The notes under the pieces: model-generated
The model's database searches: none
The model's input: only the letters and a program-made list of their open reading frames with translations
Told to the model about the DNA's origin: nothing
NCBI GenBank assembly: GCA_964035545.1
Contig: OZ037768.1
Location: 171,501 to 235,500, forward strand
Source: Bugula neritina
Lineage: Eukaryota; Bryozoa; Gymnolaemata; Cheilostomatida; Bugulidae
Direction: 5' to 3'
DNA: 64,000 nucleotides
Made by a program: the position numbers and the translations under genes
In this document: piece by piece, positions 1 through 12,923 of the stretch
Numbering within the stretch: the stretch's first letter is position 1
How the letters are laid out: each line of letters opens with the position of its first letter

Positions 1-175
1 TGGTAACTCGCAACTTATAACTGGTAACTCGTAACTTATAGCTAGTAACTCGTAACTTATAGCTAGTAACTCGTAACTTATAGCTAGCAACTTGTAACTA
101 ATAACTATTAATTAGTAACTTATACAGTAAGTAACTCATAACTAATAGTCAGTAGCTCGTAACTCTCAATTTGCA
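1..175. repeat. Degenerate minisatellite
   Basis: Units of about 20 bp built on TAACTCGTAACTTATAGCTAG repeat from the window edge and decay after about 120. From 180 to 400 I see AT-rich sequence with no exon I can support. Confidence 0.8.
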
Positions 176-407
176 TGTTTGACTTGCTTACCTAAGATTG
201 TACCTGAACTATTATCATTTTAATAACTACTTATATACATAATTAATTCTAATTATTAAAATGAGTGAGATGAAAGCTACGGGTTTTTACGATGTCATGT
301 GATATGTTATGATATTTTGTATAATATATCAATGTCACAATTGTAGAATAAAATGTACAACATAAACCCAGAGTCAAAGAAATGTGATGTCACTTCTATA
401 CCATCAG

Positions 408-2380
408 GTTACCCATTTAGACAGTACTGCGAAGGGGACAGTAAGTATACATTGTATATACAGTAAGTATATAATTATTATATATACAGTAAGTACACAT
501 TGTATATACAGTAAGTATACATTGTATACAGTAAGTATATATTATATATACAGTAAGTATATATAATATATACAGTAAGTATATATTATATATACATAAG
601 TATATATTATATATACAGTAAGTATATATTATACATACATAAGTATAATGTATTGTAGAAGTAGGTAGTTGGCGTATTTAATTAGGACGTCTATTTACTC
701 AGCTGTTTCCTCTGAAATTCTAAATCAGTATCCCAGAAGGCCCTTCAGTTAGCCTTGTTTCTCGTTACAGAGTCTCTTGACTTATTGGCAACTATAAATG
801 TGGGCGGAGAGGAAGCTCTGGTGTACAAGGTGCTAAATTCTAGTACCTCGTCACAAATCACCGTCTTCAAGAAGGATTTCACAAGAGTGTCATCTCTCAT
901 AGGACAAGACTTCTTAGGATGTAAGTCTGAAGTGTCCAATACTACTATATAGACGATGAAGTATTGAATTGTGTTTATGTCTGACATCTCCTTTAACATG
1001 TCTTCTGTCTAAGCTAGTCAACTAATTAAATCAAGATCATGTTGATGTTACAGTTCCCCAGTTTCTCGCCTACCAATATGGTAACACTTCGGATAAGATA
1101 ACTCACCAAGGGGTGTTTGATATTCCAAGCTTCTGTAACCCCCCCAAAGCAAAGCCTGCTGCCCCCAGTGCCCCCGCCAGAGTATGCAGCCTGCCGCAGT
1201 TTGAGATGGAGGCTATCGGCGAGATTGGGCAGGTGGTGAACGGACAGCCGATGCAATTCCCTTACGCTTTGAAGTCGTCTTGGGATTACACCAACAAGAT
1301 TGAGGCCACAGTTTCTGAGGCCTTCTATGATGGTCAAGTTTTCAAAACGGCAACAGTGACTGACTGGCGCCAGGTACTGTGTGATTCTGGGGCTTCAAGT
1401 GCATTTCACTTGAGACGCTGTGCTTCCTTTTCTATGAACATATGATTTATGCATCTTGTAATATGTTACTATCATAATAGCATGTGGTTTCTGCATGGTA
1501 AAACATATGCTGGCTGATACACTGTAGGGTAAAGTGTTTGTCATCGATCATATCAAAAGAACTTGCCAGGCGTTAAAGACTCCAGGACCTGATATGATAG
1601 AGTTGTGTTCTGATAATCGTGAGTTGTTATACACTAAACTATACTCATACAAGACATATATTATGCTATAACTTGTTATACACTAAACTATACCCATACA
1701 AGACATATATTATACTATAACTACTACTGCATGATAAACACATGAGTCGTTTATGTTTATAGCGATGCTGAAACTGGTGGCAGAATTCAGTGTGGGTGAC
1801 AAGATGGCCTCCATGTATGAAATGGTCTACGGGAACGTGTCCTCGGTTTCTACTATGTTTAGTGACACTTTTGAGCTGATATCTGGTGTGGCATTGCAAA
1901 CTCTTGCAGGATGTAAGTGAGATCTTGTATAATATACCACGTGACTCATAATATCAGCATGTGACTCATAATATACCATGTGACTCATAATATTACCATA
2001 TTACTCATAATATTATCATGTGACTCATAATATCACCATGTGACTCATAATATACCATGTGACTCATAATATACCATGTGACTCATAATATTACCATATG
2101 ACTCATAATATACCATGTGACTCATAATATTACCACATGACTCATAATATTACCATATGACTCATAATATACCATGTGACTCATAATATTACCATATGAC
2201 TCGTAATATTACCATGTGACTCATAATATCAACACAATGTAGCTGTTAGTATATTACTCTAACCTGATCTACTAACTTATATTTTCAGTCCCTCAAATGG
2301 TTGCTTCCCAGTACGGTAATATGACCAAAGGAATTACTGACAGGAGCGTGTTCAAGATTCCCTCCTATTGCAACCAGTAG
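408..2380 (+). CDS. Modular Cys-containing protein, 3' part of gene (unknown family)
   Basis: I do not recognise this family. Exons: 408-440 (tentative), 771-920, 1054-1373, 1528-1618, 1763-1912 and 2289-2380 (stop TAG 2378-2380). All joins keep one frame and use GT-AG borders. The protein holds two related modules. Exons 771-920 and 1763-1912 are both 150 bp and encode similar helical segments; each is followed by a matching block, YQYGNTSDKITHQGVFDIPS in the first and SQYGNMTKGITDRSVFKIPS in the second, both ending in Cys-Asn. A Pro/Ala-rich linker (PPKAKPAAPSAPAR) joins the modules. The tentative first exon ends in YCEGD, matching LCSDN at the same place in module 2. Spaced cysteines suggest a secreted or extracellular protein, but the N-terminus and any signal peptide lie outside what I can see. 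The gene is 5'-incomplete. Confidence 0.75.
441..655 (+). repeat. Intronic minisatellite starting at a splice donor
   Basis: About 20-bp units containing ACAGTAAGTATA repeat directly after the tentative exon that ends GGGGACA|GTAAGT at 440. Each unit therefore carries a copy of the exon end plus a GTAAGT donor-like motif. Confidence 0.75.
1926..2232 (+). repeat. Intronic minisatellite
   Basis: About 16 copies of an 18-19 bp unit, ACCATGTGACTCATAATAT, in the last intron of the upstream gene. The unit does not include the donor of exon 1763-1912. Confidence 0.9.
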
Positions 2381-2649
2381 TGGATCCAGAACCCCTTCCT
2401 TACACAGCACGTTGGACATCTTCTTTATTCTAGCTACTTATGATTTGACCTCCTTGAGTTACCTAAACTTTTATGTAAACATCTATCTGTAACCAACGAC
2501 TAAGATTTTAAATTTTACTACAGTAACTAATTTGACCTTCACCTTAAAAACTATTGCAGTGTGTAATTTCTTTATTTTGTAGTGTTACTGTAGTTGCTTC
2601 AAGATTCTTTTCTATACTATTCTGATTTCCTATTTACTGCTTTGTCATA

Positions 2650-2655
2650 AATAAA
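2650..2655 (+). terminator. Polyadenylation signal AATAAA
   Basis: AATAAA about 270 bp past the stop codon at 2378-2380. It is the first good poly(A) signal downstream of the gene and precedes the 30-bp minisatellite. Confidence 0.55.
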
Positions 2656-2689
2656 TCAACTGAAATGAAGATGTATTCTGCGTAGTTTC

Positions 2690-4032
2690 TGTATTATATT
2701 ATTATATACTATACTATGTAGTATTATATTATTATACAGTATACTATGTAGTATTATATTATTATACAGTATACTATGTAGTATTATACTATTATACAGT
2801 ATACTATGTAGTATTATGTTATTATACAGTATACTATGTAGTATTATATTATTACACAGTATACTATGTAGTATTATATTATTATACAGTATACTATTTA
2901 GTATTATATTATTATATACTATACTATGTAGTATTATATTATTATACAGTATACTATGTAGTATTATATTATTATACAGTATACTATGTAGTATTATATT
3001 ATTATACAGTATACTATGTAGTATTATATTATTATACAGTATACTATGTAGTATTATATTATTATATAGTATACTATGTAGTATTATATTATTATATACT
3101 ATACTATGTAGTATTATATTATTATACAGTATACTATGTAGTATTATATTACTATATAGTATACTATGTAGTATTATATTATTATACAGTATACTATTTA
3201 GTATTATATTATTATATACTATACTATGTAGTATTATATTATTATACAGTATACTATGTAGTATTATATTACTATATAGTATACTATGTAGTATTATATT
3301 ATTATACAGTATACTATGTAGTATTATATTATTATACAGTATACTATTTAGTATTATATTATTATATACTAGACTATGTAGTATTATATTATTATATAGT
3401 ATACTATGTAGTATTATATTATTATACAGTATACTATGTAGTATTATATTATTATACAGTATACTATGTAGTATTATATTATTATACAGTATACTATGTA
3501 GTATTATATTATTATATACTATACTATGTAGTATTATATTATTATACAGTATACTATGTAGTATTATATTATTATATAGTATACTATGTAGTATTATATT
3601 ATTATACAGTATACTATGTAGTATTATATTACTATATAGTATACTATGTAGTATTATATTATTATACAGTATACTATTTAGTATTATATTATTATATACT
3701 ATACTATGTAGTATTATATTATTATACAGTATACTATGTAGTATTATATTACTATATAGTATACTATGTAGTATTATATTATTATACAGTATACTATGTA
3801 GTATTATATTACTATATAGTATACTATGTAGTATTATATTATTATACAGTATACTATGTAGTATTATATTATTATACAGTATACTATTTAGTATTATATT
3901 ATTATATACTATACTATGTAGTATTATATTATTATATAGTATACTATGTAGTATTATATTATTATACAGTATACTATGTAGTATTATATTATTATACAGT
4001 ATACTATGTAGTATTATATTATTATACAGTTC
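2690..4032. repeat. 30-bp minisatellite, about 45 copies
   Basis: Tandem 30-bp units built on GTAGTATTATATTATTATAC plus AGTATACTAT. Variants (ACAGT/ATACT/ATAGT, TGTAG/TTTAG) are interspersed in a higher-order pattern. The unit length is a multiple of three and lacks stops in one frame, which gives a spurious open frame of 408 codons. Confidence 0.97.
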
Positions 4033-4547
4033 TATACTCTAAATGGATTCTTGTCACTCTACAAGTTTCACTACAAGTTTCAAAGTTGTCTTTTCTTAAA
4101 AAAGACAATTCCAAATTATTTGGCTTTTGCATAGCATATCAGTTATATAATATAAAATATGAGTTATAGCATATAGCATATGGGTTATAGCATATAGCAT
4201 ATAGCATATGAGTTATAGCATATGCCATATAGTGAAGGCTACTTGCAAGGGTACTAATAAACTACACAATAACACATTTCTTCTTGTCACTTTGTCACTC
4301 TGCTATCCCTTTCATGCTGCGTAATTAAGAGTTATCATCCACTCCTGTTTTATCTTACAAGCATTATTTATGAAGGTACTGTATATACATGGAAGCTACA
4401 GGTAATGCTATGTTAGAAAACTCATTACAGCAATCAACAGCTACCTAGCTGCCAACTCCACCAACATTTATTTCTCACTACTGCATCCACTTTATTTTTT
4501 TATAGAAGTTAAATTGTTAATGGATAGACAAGGAAACAGCTATTAGT

Positions 4548-4824
4548 TAACTAGCTGGTCTGGTAGAGTGACACTATACAGCAGGTTAGCTAGCTGGTCT
4601 GGTAGAATGACACTATACAGCAGGTTAGCTAGCTGATCTGGTAGAGTGACACTATACAGCAGGTTATCTAGCTGGTCTGGTAGAGTGACACTATACAGCA
4701 GGTTAACTAGCTGGTCTGGTAGAGTGACACTATACAGCAGGTTATCTAGCTGGTCTGGTAGAGTGACACTATACAGCAGGTTATCTAGCTGGTCTGGTAG
4801 AGTGACACTATACAGCAGGTTAGC
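4548..4824. repeat. 39-bp minisatellite, 7 copies
   Basis: Units containing CTAGCTGGTCTGGTAGAGTG and ACACTATACAGCAGGTTA repeat seven times with few changes. The 39-bp period creates matching open frames on both strands that I do not treat as coding. Confidence 0.95.
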
Positions 4825-5383
4825 AAATGTGGCCAATAGTTACCCTTTTGAGTAGCTGTTTTGTGATCACTCAACTATGTCTTGAGTTTTAATATCGCAG
4901 GTCAGTTATTGTGTTTGTGGAAATGGGGGAGTGGTCAATTAACAATTCTCCTTAAATTAGCATGTAAGTATAACATGTAAGTAGGACATGCAGGCATAAC
5001 GTATAAGCATAACTTGTAAGAATAGATATGAATACAGACCTAGCTGCTAAGCCATTATCCAGGTGTGTACCTCTAAAACCTGCAATTTGCTGTCTTCAGA
5101 TTTTAATGGCAGATTCTGTGTAGCCTAACAGAGGCTAAGTGGTATTGGTGACGTATTTAAATTGGTTTTAAGTTTGTAAAGTAGCGAGTATCTTATATCA
5201 AGTAGTTATGTTTTATGAGGTTGAGCTAAATCAACTTACATTTAGTCTGAAAACGAGTCAAATGATAAAGAAAATCTGTTTTTCGGGTTAAAACTGAAAA
5301 CTATAGCAATTTGAAATTTAGGTCAAAATTATAGCTGGTGCTTTGAAGCTTTTCCAAGAAGATGTTTCTTCTTTTTGTTTGCA

Positions 5384-5618
5384 GTCTCTGTTTAGTCTCT
5401 GTCTATTCTCTGTCTATTCTCTGTCTATTCCCTGTCTAGTCTCTGTCTAGTCTCCGTCTAGTCTCCGTCTAGTCTCCGTCTAGTCTCAGTCTAGTCTCCG
5501 TCTATTCTTCGTCTATTCTCCGTCTATTCTCCGTCTAGTCTCTGTCTAGTCTCTGTCTAGTCTCTGTCTAGTATCTGTCTATTCTCTGTCTAGTCTCTGT
5601 CTAGTCTCTGTCTAGTCT
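5384..5618. repeat. 11-bp minisatellite
   Basis: About 21 copies of CTGTCTAGTCT and variants (CCGTCTAGTCT, CTGTCTATTCT). Variants are clustered, suggesting stepwise local duplication. Confidence 0.93.
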
Positions 5619-6711
5619 TATTAATTTCCTCCCCTTTTGCCATATCATGTTTTATTAAAATTGTAATAACATGACAGTAAATATTAGTGACTGCAGAATG
5701 TGGAAGGACTCATTTACAAAATTGTGACCTGATTTGAGTGATCAGAAAGTTGAAACACATAAAAGCACAGCAGGTTATTATTCATATCAAGTCCTCATTT
5801 GTTAGCTCTCACCAGTGTATTATTTGATGAGATAAACCAAGGTCAAATATTCTACCAAAATGCCGTTTGTGTTTGAACTCTAAAGCATTGTAATCAGAAA
5901 TAGCACTAGTTTTAGCAATATATATATAGCATGAAAAGATTTTTGTCTGTGAAACATAGCAATTCCACTCCAAACCCACATGCTAGACTAAAGTTTACAA
6001 ACCTAAGCTAAGCAACTATCTAATTCTGTGTACCAGGATATTTTTGCATATCAATTAATTTTATTTCCATGGACTGCTGTGACAGGTTGAAGTGTAACCT
6101 TTCAGCCCCAACATGCTAATATAATGACTGAATGTAAATGGCAGGAGTGTAACTGATTGGGGGATTTTACATCCAGTGCTAATATCTACCAACTATTTTA
6201 CTAAACTGATATTTCTCTGCAAACATGAATATTATGCCATTGCTATAAATTTATTATATTAACCACAATCTATTCATGAATTATAAACTTTTATTGCCAG
6301 ACAATTTGGGACACCAAAAAAGCACAGAGTTGGCAAACCTTGGAAGACTATTCAATCCACCACTGTAAAGTCTTAAACACGACAATAACATAATTTCCAG
6401 GGTTTCCCCAAACATCATCATTATTTTATGTAGTAAAGTTTTTAACTTTTCAGTGCAGAAGTTTCTAAAACTCAGCATTGTAAGTATTCTAGAGTGAGAC
6501 AAGCACTGCAGTGTACAGGGCTAGCTAATCGGATATTTAATGCAGCGTACAGTCATATCAAATTAGTTTTATTTTACAAGATGAAAATGAGAAGATTTAC
6601 ACACAAAATGGTCTCTGCAAAACTTTAAATGACTGCATAGGGTTTTTGTTAATGGGTTGTACGTTGATTTTATTTATTGGTTATGTTTAGGCAGAAGTTA
6701 AACTTGAAGAG

Positions 6712-9700
6712 ATGAGCTCCAAGAATTCAGGTATTTTATAGACTAGTTATAGAGTAGTTATAGACTAGTTATAGACTAGTTATAGAGTAGTTATAGACTA
6801 GTTATAGAGTAGTTATTATAGAGTAGTATTATAGAGTAGATATAGAATAGTTATACAGTAGTTATAGAGTAGTTATATAGAGTAGTTATAGAGTAGTTAT
6901 AGAGTAGTTGTAGAGTAGTTATAGAGTAGTTATATAGAGTAGTATATAGTAGATATAGATCAGTTATAGAGTAGTTATATAGAGTAGTTATAGAGTAGTT
7001 ATAGAGTAGTTATATAGAGTAGTTATATAGAGTAGTTATAGAGTAGTTATAGAGTAGTTATATAGAGTAGTTATAGAGTAGTTATAGAGTAGTTATATAT
7101 AGAGTAGTTATAGAGTAGTTAATATATAGAGAAATGGTAGAATAATGATAAAGGAATATAAACTATTATAATTATACTGCAGGAAGAAAACACAAGCCAG
7201 CCAAATTAGAGAAATTTGCAATGAAATTCAGCTTTATTTTCTCATCAAAGAAAAGTGAGTGAATATTCTCTGGTATTATAGCGAGCTGTCTAACTCTCAC
7301 TGATGTCTAACTCTCACTGATGTCTAACTCTCACTGATGTCTAACTCTCACTGATGTCTAACTCTCACTGATGTCTAACTCTCACTGATGTCTAACTCTC
7401 ACTGATGTCTAACTCTCACTGATGTCTAACTCTCACTGATGTCTAACTCTCACTGATGTCTAACTCTCACTGATGTCTAACTCTCACTGATGTCTAACTC
7501 TCACTGATGTCTAACTCTCACTGATGTCTAACTCTCACTGATGTCTAACTCTCACTGATGTCTAACTCTCACTGATGTCTAACTCTCACTGATGTCTAAC
7601 TCTCACTGATGTCTAACTCTCACTGATGTCTAACTCTCACTGATGTCTAACTCTCACTGATGTCTAACTTTATTGTGTATATTAATCACATCAAACTGAC
7701 ACCCTAGCTCAAGGTTACTTTGCTGTAGAACCTATTTGAGTGTTATTATGGCAATGACAGTTGTTCAGTGAACTCACAACTTCTAAACTGACACCATAAA
7801 ATTAGATATTTCAGTTAAATACCAACTATTGGATAGAATCATCACCCAATAGCACCTGTCTTTCAATACTTCATTACTTATTGATCAGCTTGCCTGAGGA
7901 TGGCTACTCAGTAAGCCCACATCACTGAAATGTAGCTACTAACTGGTGCTTGTATTTCATATCATTGCGTCTTTTTTCAGCTAGAAAAGCTAAAGAGAAA
8001 TCGAAGCCTTCAAACTTGAAGAAAAATGTGCCTTTGTGTAAGTCAAAATTGCTCAATAAGATTTTAACTATAAATAATATTAAAATCATCTGTCTTGTTC
8101 CCACCAGGAAAGGATAGATCTGCATAATTTCATTTTCAGCAATGCACAATAGAAACTGTTAAGTATGTTTATTAATATATAATTTATTGTTGAGAATGAT
8201 ATTTATATTAGTGTTGGTAATATTGTTAGTGCTAATTGCTAATGCTGTAGTATTAGCATTATTGATGGTAAATACAATGCAATAAGAAACCAACTAAGAA
8301 ATTTGGGTAAAATATTGTCGAATTTCTAAAAAAGAGTTTTGAAAAACAGTTGTATGCTATTTTGTTAAATAATGAGTATAAATAACAGTAGGCATGTTCA
8401 TTCACATATTTGTCAGCCAGGGTGTGTGAGTAAAAGTAATATTTAGTATTCTTCATCATATTACAGTTGACAGGTCACACTCTATGTTAGACCTGACTCA
8501 GCACGAGCGAGACTTCTTAGAGGCGGGGCATTCCGAATATAAGGAGAACGACTACTGTAAGTCTAGCCTTAGTACCATGCTACTCTGTGTAGCCTTAGTA
8601 CCATACTACTCTGTGTAGACTTAGTACCATACTACTCTGTGTAGCCTTAGTACCATACTACTCTGTGTAGACTTAGTACCATACTACTCTGTGTAGCCTT
8701 AGTACCATACTACTCTGTGCAGCCTTAGTACCATACTACTCTGTGCAGCCTTAGTACCATACTACTCTGTGTAGCCTTAGTACCATACTACTCTGTGTAG
8801 ACTTAGTACCATACTACTCTGCGTAGACTTAGTACCATACTACTCTGTGTAGCCTTAGTACCATACTACTCTGTGTAGACTTAGTACCATACTACTCTGC
8901 GTAGACTTAGTACCATACTACTCTGTGTAGACTTAGTACCATACTACTCTGTGTAGACTTAGTACCATACTACTCTGTGTAGACTTAATACCATACTACT
9001 CTGTATAGACTTAGTGCCATAAGTTGATATGATATAATTTTAGTTGACACAGTTTCCCTCTGTAACCCAATACTGGAACATGCTGAAATGCCGTCTGCTA
9101 GGTGGAGTAGAGAGGGTAAGTGTCCCCAGCCAAGTGATAGAATGAAAGTTTACATCTTCTCAATATTCCTTATAATAGCTGACAACAGCTACCACAGTTA
9201 TTCCTAGTATAATGACATCATCTCTGACAGGGTGAGCATGCAACTCCAACTTGTGTCTAATGGTTATATTTCTGTGTAAATTCTGGGTGAAGTCTTCTAC
9301 TCTGCTGACTTCTTACAGCTGGCAGCGTGAGTCAGAGCAGCTTAGCAGCAGCGTGTGTGCTGTCAGCCACCAGCTACAACACCTCTGCCTCCCCTCGTAC
9401 TGGGAGCTCCTTCTATACTACTTACTGTAAGTTACATATCAGTATATATTACTTACTGTAAGTTACATATCAGTATATAACACTTACTGTAAGTTACATA
9501 TCAGTATATAACACTTACTGTAAGTTACATATCAGTACATAATACTTACTGTAAGTTACATATCAATATATAATACTTACTGTACATATCAGTATATAAT
9601 ACTTACTATAAGTTACATATCAGTATATAATACTTACTGTAACTAAGTTACATATCAGTATATAATACTTACTGTAAGTTACATATCAGTATATAATACT

Positions 9701-12700
9701 TACTGTATAAGTTACATATCAGTATATAACACTTACTGTACATATAAGTATATACTACTTACTGTAAGTTACATATCATTATATAACATTTACTGTAAGT
9801 TACATATCAGTATATACTACTTACTGTACATATCAGTACATAATACTACAGTATATGCTACTTACTTACAGCCAATACGAGGTCAGACAACCCCCGAAGT
9901 CCTGTCCCTGAGGAGTTTCCTTCAAGGAATGCTGGTAATACGTTAGACTTGTATCTTTATCAGACTGATTTTTACCTTTGTGTTGGAAGGGCTCGTTACA
10001 GTTCAGCCTCACAGTCTACTGCTGTCAATCTATAGTCAACATAAATAAGAGTAGAAATGGTTGCAGGGTTGATAATATGCATACTTGTTATTCTGATTAG
10101 CCCAGCCTGAAGAACTAGAGGAGAGTGGAGGTGAGATGGAGCCCCACAGTCACCCTCCCCAACTGACTGCACTGTGTGAGAAGCCAATGCCTCTTCAAGG
10201 TATATCAATGCTTATGTTTTGCTAAAGTCAATGTATGTTGCTTTTTCCCACTTTTTGGACCCATGTTTTTTAACAACATAATACAAATAATTATACCTAA
10301 TGAATCTTGGCCCCTTTCCTAACAGGCCTGACAACAGGTAGCAAGTACTTGCTGGTGGTCATGTCCAAGTGACAGCTTGTCTCCACTTCTGCAATGACCA
10401 CAACCAACTTGTCTACCTGCATACTGGAAGTTTAGATACTCAGCTTGCTAATCAATGTCTAATAATTTTCTACACTGCGACTGAAATTAGCACTTTTTAA
10501 AACTGATTGAAGCAGTTTCGATATCTTATTCAGAGCTTTCTGGTGAGTGTGACGGTGGGCGCTTACGCCGGGGAAGAATGTTGCCTGCTGCTACACGACA
10601 GCCTGTTGCTACACGACAGCCTGTTGCTACACGACAGCCTGTTGCTACACGACAGCCCTGTATCAACAACCAGTTTTCACAGAACAAAGAGCAGGAGAAA
10701 ATTCCAGCAGACCATAGGAGACAAGAAGAATGTAATAACAATAAAATATACCAAACCCCAAAGAGTGATGATGCATCAGAAGCACACGCGCCTAATGTGA
10801 AGCGAATGGTCGACTCATTCAATAGAGGACCCACACCATTTCAAAGAAGTAGAAGTTCATGGGCCTCAGTGAGTGGCAGAAGACAGAAACTTTCACCTCC
10901 TGTTGAAATGATGCAGAGAGAGGAGCCACCTGTTGAAATGATGCAGATTAAAGAGCCACCTGTTGAAATGATGCAAAAGAAAAAGCCATCTGTTGAAATG
11001 CTGCAGAAGAAAAAACCACCTGGTAAGTCTCCTCCCTCCCCGGCAAAGAAACCATCAGCAATCAGTCAAAATCTTAAGTTTTACAGTTCTCAAATAACTG
11101 AGAGACTGCGAACAGGCCTGCTAGATGAGACTTTGCCAACCACCACAAGTGAACACACTTCAGTCTCAGAATTAGTGAAGACTTTACCACAACGAGAAAA
11201 ACGTTCTCAGCTCACTAGTGCTACAAGACCTAATCAACCAATGACCAGCCAGATAACATCAAGCCGAGCAACAGCAAGTCAACCAATACCCAGGCAGCTA
11301 ATAACCAGCCAACCAATGCCCAAGCAGCTAGCTAACAGCCAACTAACAACTAGGCAACTAGACCAACCAGATACTTACCAGCCAGCCAATGACCAACAAG
11401 AGAACAACTCACCAGCCAACAGCCAGTCAGCTAGCAACCAGCCAACTTACAACCAGCCAGATAACAGTCAGGTGGCTAGAAGTTATAAAACTGACTTAGA
11501 CTCACAAGTCTACATACCAAATAAAACACCGCCGCAGTTTGCAGGTAATGAGCAGTCCGCAGTGAATAAGGAAGAACAATCAAACTCATTCCTGGCCGAT
11601 GAGCTACAGACACCCATTTCAAGTCAAAGTTTAAAAACCAAAGAGGGATCCTCAGAAGACAGAGATGGAGAGAAGCCGCAGCCATCTAAACTTCAGGCTG
11701 ATGTAGAGTCACAAGTATTCGAAGTACACAATCCGCGACAACCAGTTAAACTGAAAAGAAGTTTCAGGCAACATATATGTGACTTGAGTGCTGACCAACT
11801 TGTACTAGGAGCACATGCCTCAAAGGGGGGTGAGTGGAGATACGTTTCTTGAAGAAAAATATATTTCCAAATGCTACGATACAAATCAGTAATACGTCAT
11901 ATTCTCATTGACTTTGTTATCTTTTGTCGCAAAAAATAGGAAAACAAAACAAATAAATAACTATTCTCAGGTCATGATGTTTTGTATTTTCTTCTGTAAA
12001 ACGTAGAATGAATTTTTTAAACTCAAAGTTTTGTATAAATGGTTACTGATAAACTAAAAATAAAATCCAGCATTGTGTTCTTATAGTTCCTGACTCTCCA
12101 AATAACCTTGCAATGCCAGCTAGAATGCCCCTTGTGCAGGAGCCACCACTGGCAGCTATCAGTCAGAAAGTTGAGTCAGTCACCAATAGTGGTGAATCAG
12201 TTACCAATAGTAAGAAGTTAGTCACCAATAGTGGTGAGTCAAGTTAGAAACATACAAATACGCCGTAGACCATATAACTAAAGTAAAGTTGGTTCAATAA
12301 GTCAAAGATGGAACAACAAGCTTTGATTTATTTTAGTTTATATTTCAATTTTAGAACATAGAGCAAAGAGAACTGCCAGTAGAAAACGCTTGAGCGAGGG
12401 CAGCGTTGGGGAAAGAGCTGCCACTACTACAACTATCTCAATGATGTCACTCGCCACACAAACCGAGCAGCAAATGATGGAGTCAGATGAAACTCGCTCT
12501 GAAGCACCATCTCCAGCTGCTGAATTGCGGCTTCAAAAAGAAAATGATGAACTTAAAAAACTTTTAGACGCTGAGAAGAAAAGACACAGTCAGGAAAAAT
12601 TTGAGTGGCAGCAAAATCTAAAGAAAAAAGACGCGCAAATACTCAACTTGAATGAAAAGCTGCACGAGCTTGAGACCAACCCTCCTGAGATGAGGAAGTC

Positions 12701-12923
12701 TAATGCTGCAAGCGGTTTAAATGTAGTAGAAGTAAGCTCGGCTTTGGCTCAGCGTATAAGGAGAAAGATAGAGGGACTGTCTGGAAACGAGGCTGGTTCT
12801 TCAACCAATCAGCTGTTAGATGAAGTTGTGACATGGCGTCACCTTCTAGAGTTGATGGGAGATGACGGTGCAGAAGAAAGAGAGAAAACTCACAAGAATC
12901 ACGTGAGAACCTATCAAGTGTAA
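6712..12923 (+). CDS. Gene A: low-complexity protein with C-terminal coiled coil
   Basis: Unrecognised family, about 863 aa. Coding exons: 6712-6730 (exon from 6691), 7183-7254, 7981-8037, 8467-8556, 9044-9115, 9319-9426, 9872-9934, 10101-10199, 10534-11829, 12087-12233, 12355-12923 (stop TAA). Every intron is phase 1, so exons can be added or skipped without a frameshift. The start ATG at 6712 is the first Met in the first exon I can define; the frame is open upstream to the acceptor at 6690, so an earlier start is possible. The N-terminus is very basic (MSSKNSGRKHKPAKLEKF). The large exon carries four tandem QPVATR units near 10590, four PPVEMMQ-type units near 10900, then long Gln/Ser/Asn/Pro-rich stretches, so it is probably disordered. 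The last exon has a charged coiled coil (ENDELKKLLDAEKK onward, about 80 aa) and a conserved tail matching gene B at 27.1 kb. A nuclear or scaffold role is possible but not shown. Confidence 0.8.
6735..7127 (+). repeat. Intronic minisatellite
   Basis: About 35 degenerate copies of TATAGAGTAGT (10-13 bp) fill the first intron of gene A, starting 4 bp after the donor at 6731. Confidence 0.92.
7285..7670 (+). repeat. 17-bp intronic minisatellite, about 23 copies
   Basis: Almost perfect copies of TGTCTAACTCTCACTGA in the intron after exon 7183-7254. The uniformity suggests recent expansion or homogenisation. Confidence 0.97.
8552..9015 (+). repeat. 26-bp intronic minisatellite grown from a splice donor
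   Basis: The first unit begins CTACT|GTAAGTCTAGCCTTAG, where CTACT is the end of exon 8467-8556 and GTAAGT its donor. Later units read CTACTCTGTGTAGCCTTAG plus TACCATA. The array therefore starts inside the exon end, and later copies have lost the GTAAGT. About 17 units. Confidence 0.85.
9419..9860 (+). repeat. About 30-bp intronic minisatellite carrying splice donors
   Basis: Units read TACTTACTGTAAGTTACATA then TCAGTATATA. TACTTACT is the end of exon 9319-9426 and GTAAGTT its donor, so most of the roughly 14 units repeat the exon/intron border exactly. Confidence 0.93.
10326..10372 (+). other. Possible microexon or alternative last exon of gene A
   Basis: After an acceptor (CCTAACAG), GCCTGACAACAG|GTAGCA could be a 12-bp phase-1 microexon (10326-10337) joining exon 10101-10199 to 10534-11829 in frame. 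If not spliced at GTAGCA, it reads GLTTGSKYLLVVMSK and stops at 10370-10372, giving a short isoform. Neither choice can be proved from sequence. Confidence 0.35.

Larger units (their letters stand above)
4033..6690. other. Intergenic, no gene supported
   Basis: AT-rich DNA with short repeats: GTTATAGCATATAGCATAT units at 4140-4235 and the two arrays listed separately. Open frames here are short, have no homologue I recognise, and lack convincing splice or codon signals. It may hold the promoter and 5' untranslated exons of gene A, whose first recognised exon starts at 6691 after a splice acceptor. Confidence 0.5.

Noticed and set aside
2816-4042. 408-codon open frame of LYSILCSIIL repeats
   Set aside because: It is the translation of a 30-bp minisatellite whose period is a multiple of three; no promoter, splice or non-repetitive domain supports it.
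6281-6502. 73-codon minus-strand frame
   Set aside because: Short, AT-rich, no recognised domain, no exon borders in phase with another exon.
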